This document shows, in pieces, positions 6,384-6,438 of a DNA stretch of 6,438 nucleotides. Position 1 is the stretch's first letter, and each line of letters starts with the position of its first letter. The DNA is from an uncultured Rhodospirillales bacterium (GTDB taxonomy: Bacteria; Pseudomonadota; Alphaproteobacteria; CACIAM-22H2), in NCBI GenBank assembly GCA_937926175.1, contig CALANV010000026.1:1-6438 (forward strand). Direction: 5' to 3'. The translations under genes and the position numbers were made by a program. The notes below the pieces were generated by a model. That model had not been told where the DNA came from. It saw only the letters and a program-made list of their open reading frames with translations, and made no database searches.

Positions 6384-6438
6384 ATGATCGAGGTCATCAT
6401 CGAGCGTTGGAGCGGACCGGATGGAGTGACGTTCCGGT
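6384..6438 (+). CDS. Possible start of a further plus-strand gene (cut by window edge)
   Basis: From the ATG at 6384 the frame reads MIEVIIERWSGPDGVTFR and is still open at the window end. The peptide has a natural-looking amphipathic opening, and AGGGA at 6375-6379 lies 4 bases upstream. An in-frame ATG at 6369 would add five residues (MDRDR). The frame has no stop between the amidotransferase stop and the edge, but the residues before 6369 look unstructured. An alternative is a GTG at 6302 overlapping the amidotransferase stop; its Gly/Ala/Asp/Arg-rich translation is less convincing. I cannot assign a family from 18 residues. It lies about 80 bases beyond the cassette, so it may or may not belong to the same transcript. 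Confidence 0.35.
   Translation, partial: MIEVIIERWSGPDGVTFR

Noticed and set aside
6323..6437. Ten-base direct repeat GACGTTCCGG at 6323-6332 and 6428-6437
   Set aside because: Only two copies, with unrelated flanks and no element between them. Repeats of this length are expected by chance in a window of this size.
6302..6438. GTG-started frame overlapping the amidotransferase stop
   Set aside because: The GTGA overlap is tempting as translational coupling, but the translation is Gly/Ala/Arg-rich and featureless and no ribosome binding site is visible. The ATG at 6384 is more plausible.
1..6438. CRISPR arrays, tRNA or rRNA genes, insertion sequences, attachment sites
   Set aside because: No regularly spaced repeats, cloverleaf-like sequence, transposase motifs or terminal inverted repeats were seen on reading both strands.

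Overview
The window is high-GC bacterial DNA with tightly packed genes. Both the composition and the proteins fit a Gram-negative Pseudomonadota, possibly an alphaproteobacterium. The class is inferred from general look only, because no rRNA or marker gene is present.

Layout. At the left edge, on the minus strand, is the first 30 codons of upp (uracil phosphoribosyltransferase), with a strong Shine-Dalgarno sequence. It runs off the window. A divergent spacer of about 310 bases follows (92-403). It holds a weak candidate upp promoter, several short GC-rich palindromes and one doubtful 68-codon ORF. From 404 to 6305, five plus-strand genes lie end to end with junctions of -4, +1, +7 and +9 bases, which strongly suggests one transcript. 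They are a DPM1-like family 2 glycosyltransferase with two C-terminal membrane helices, a SAM-dependent methyltransferase, a YbhN/AglD-like membrane protein of the lysylphosphatidylglycerol-synthase transmembrane family, an unrecognised polytopic membrane protein of about 495 residues, and a glutamine-hydrolysing asparagine-synthetase-like amidotransferase. The last 130 bases probably contain the first codons of another plus-strand gene.

How the genes may work together (inference). The glycosyltransferase would charge a polyprenyl phosphate with a sugar on the cytoplasmic side. The methyltransferase and amidotransferase would decorate a sugar or intermediate by methylation and amidation, for example of a uronic acid carboxylate. 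The two membrane proteins would flip, transfer or polymerise the product on the outer face. This resembles a small cell-envelope glycan or glycolipid modification locus. The substrate cannot be read from the sequence. The unrecognised membrane protein is the most interesting part: it carries an acidic Asp-Asp-Asp cluster just after its first helix, where GT-C glycosyltransferases place catalytic acids. No mobile element, CRISPR array, RNA gene or convincing terminator was found.
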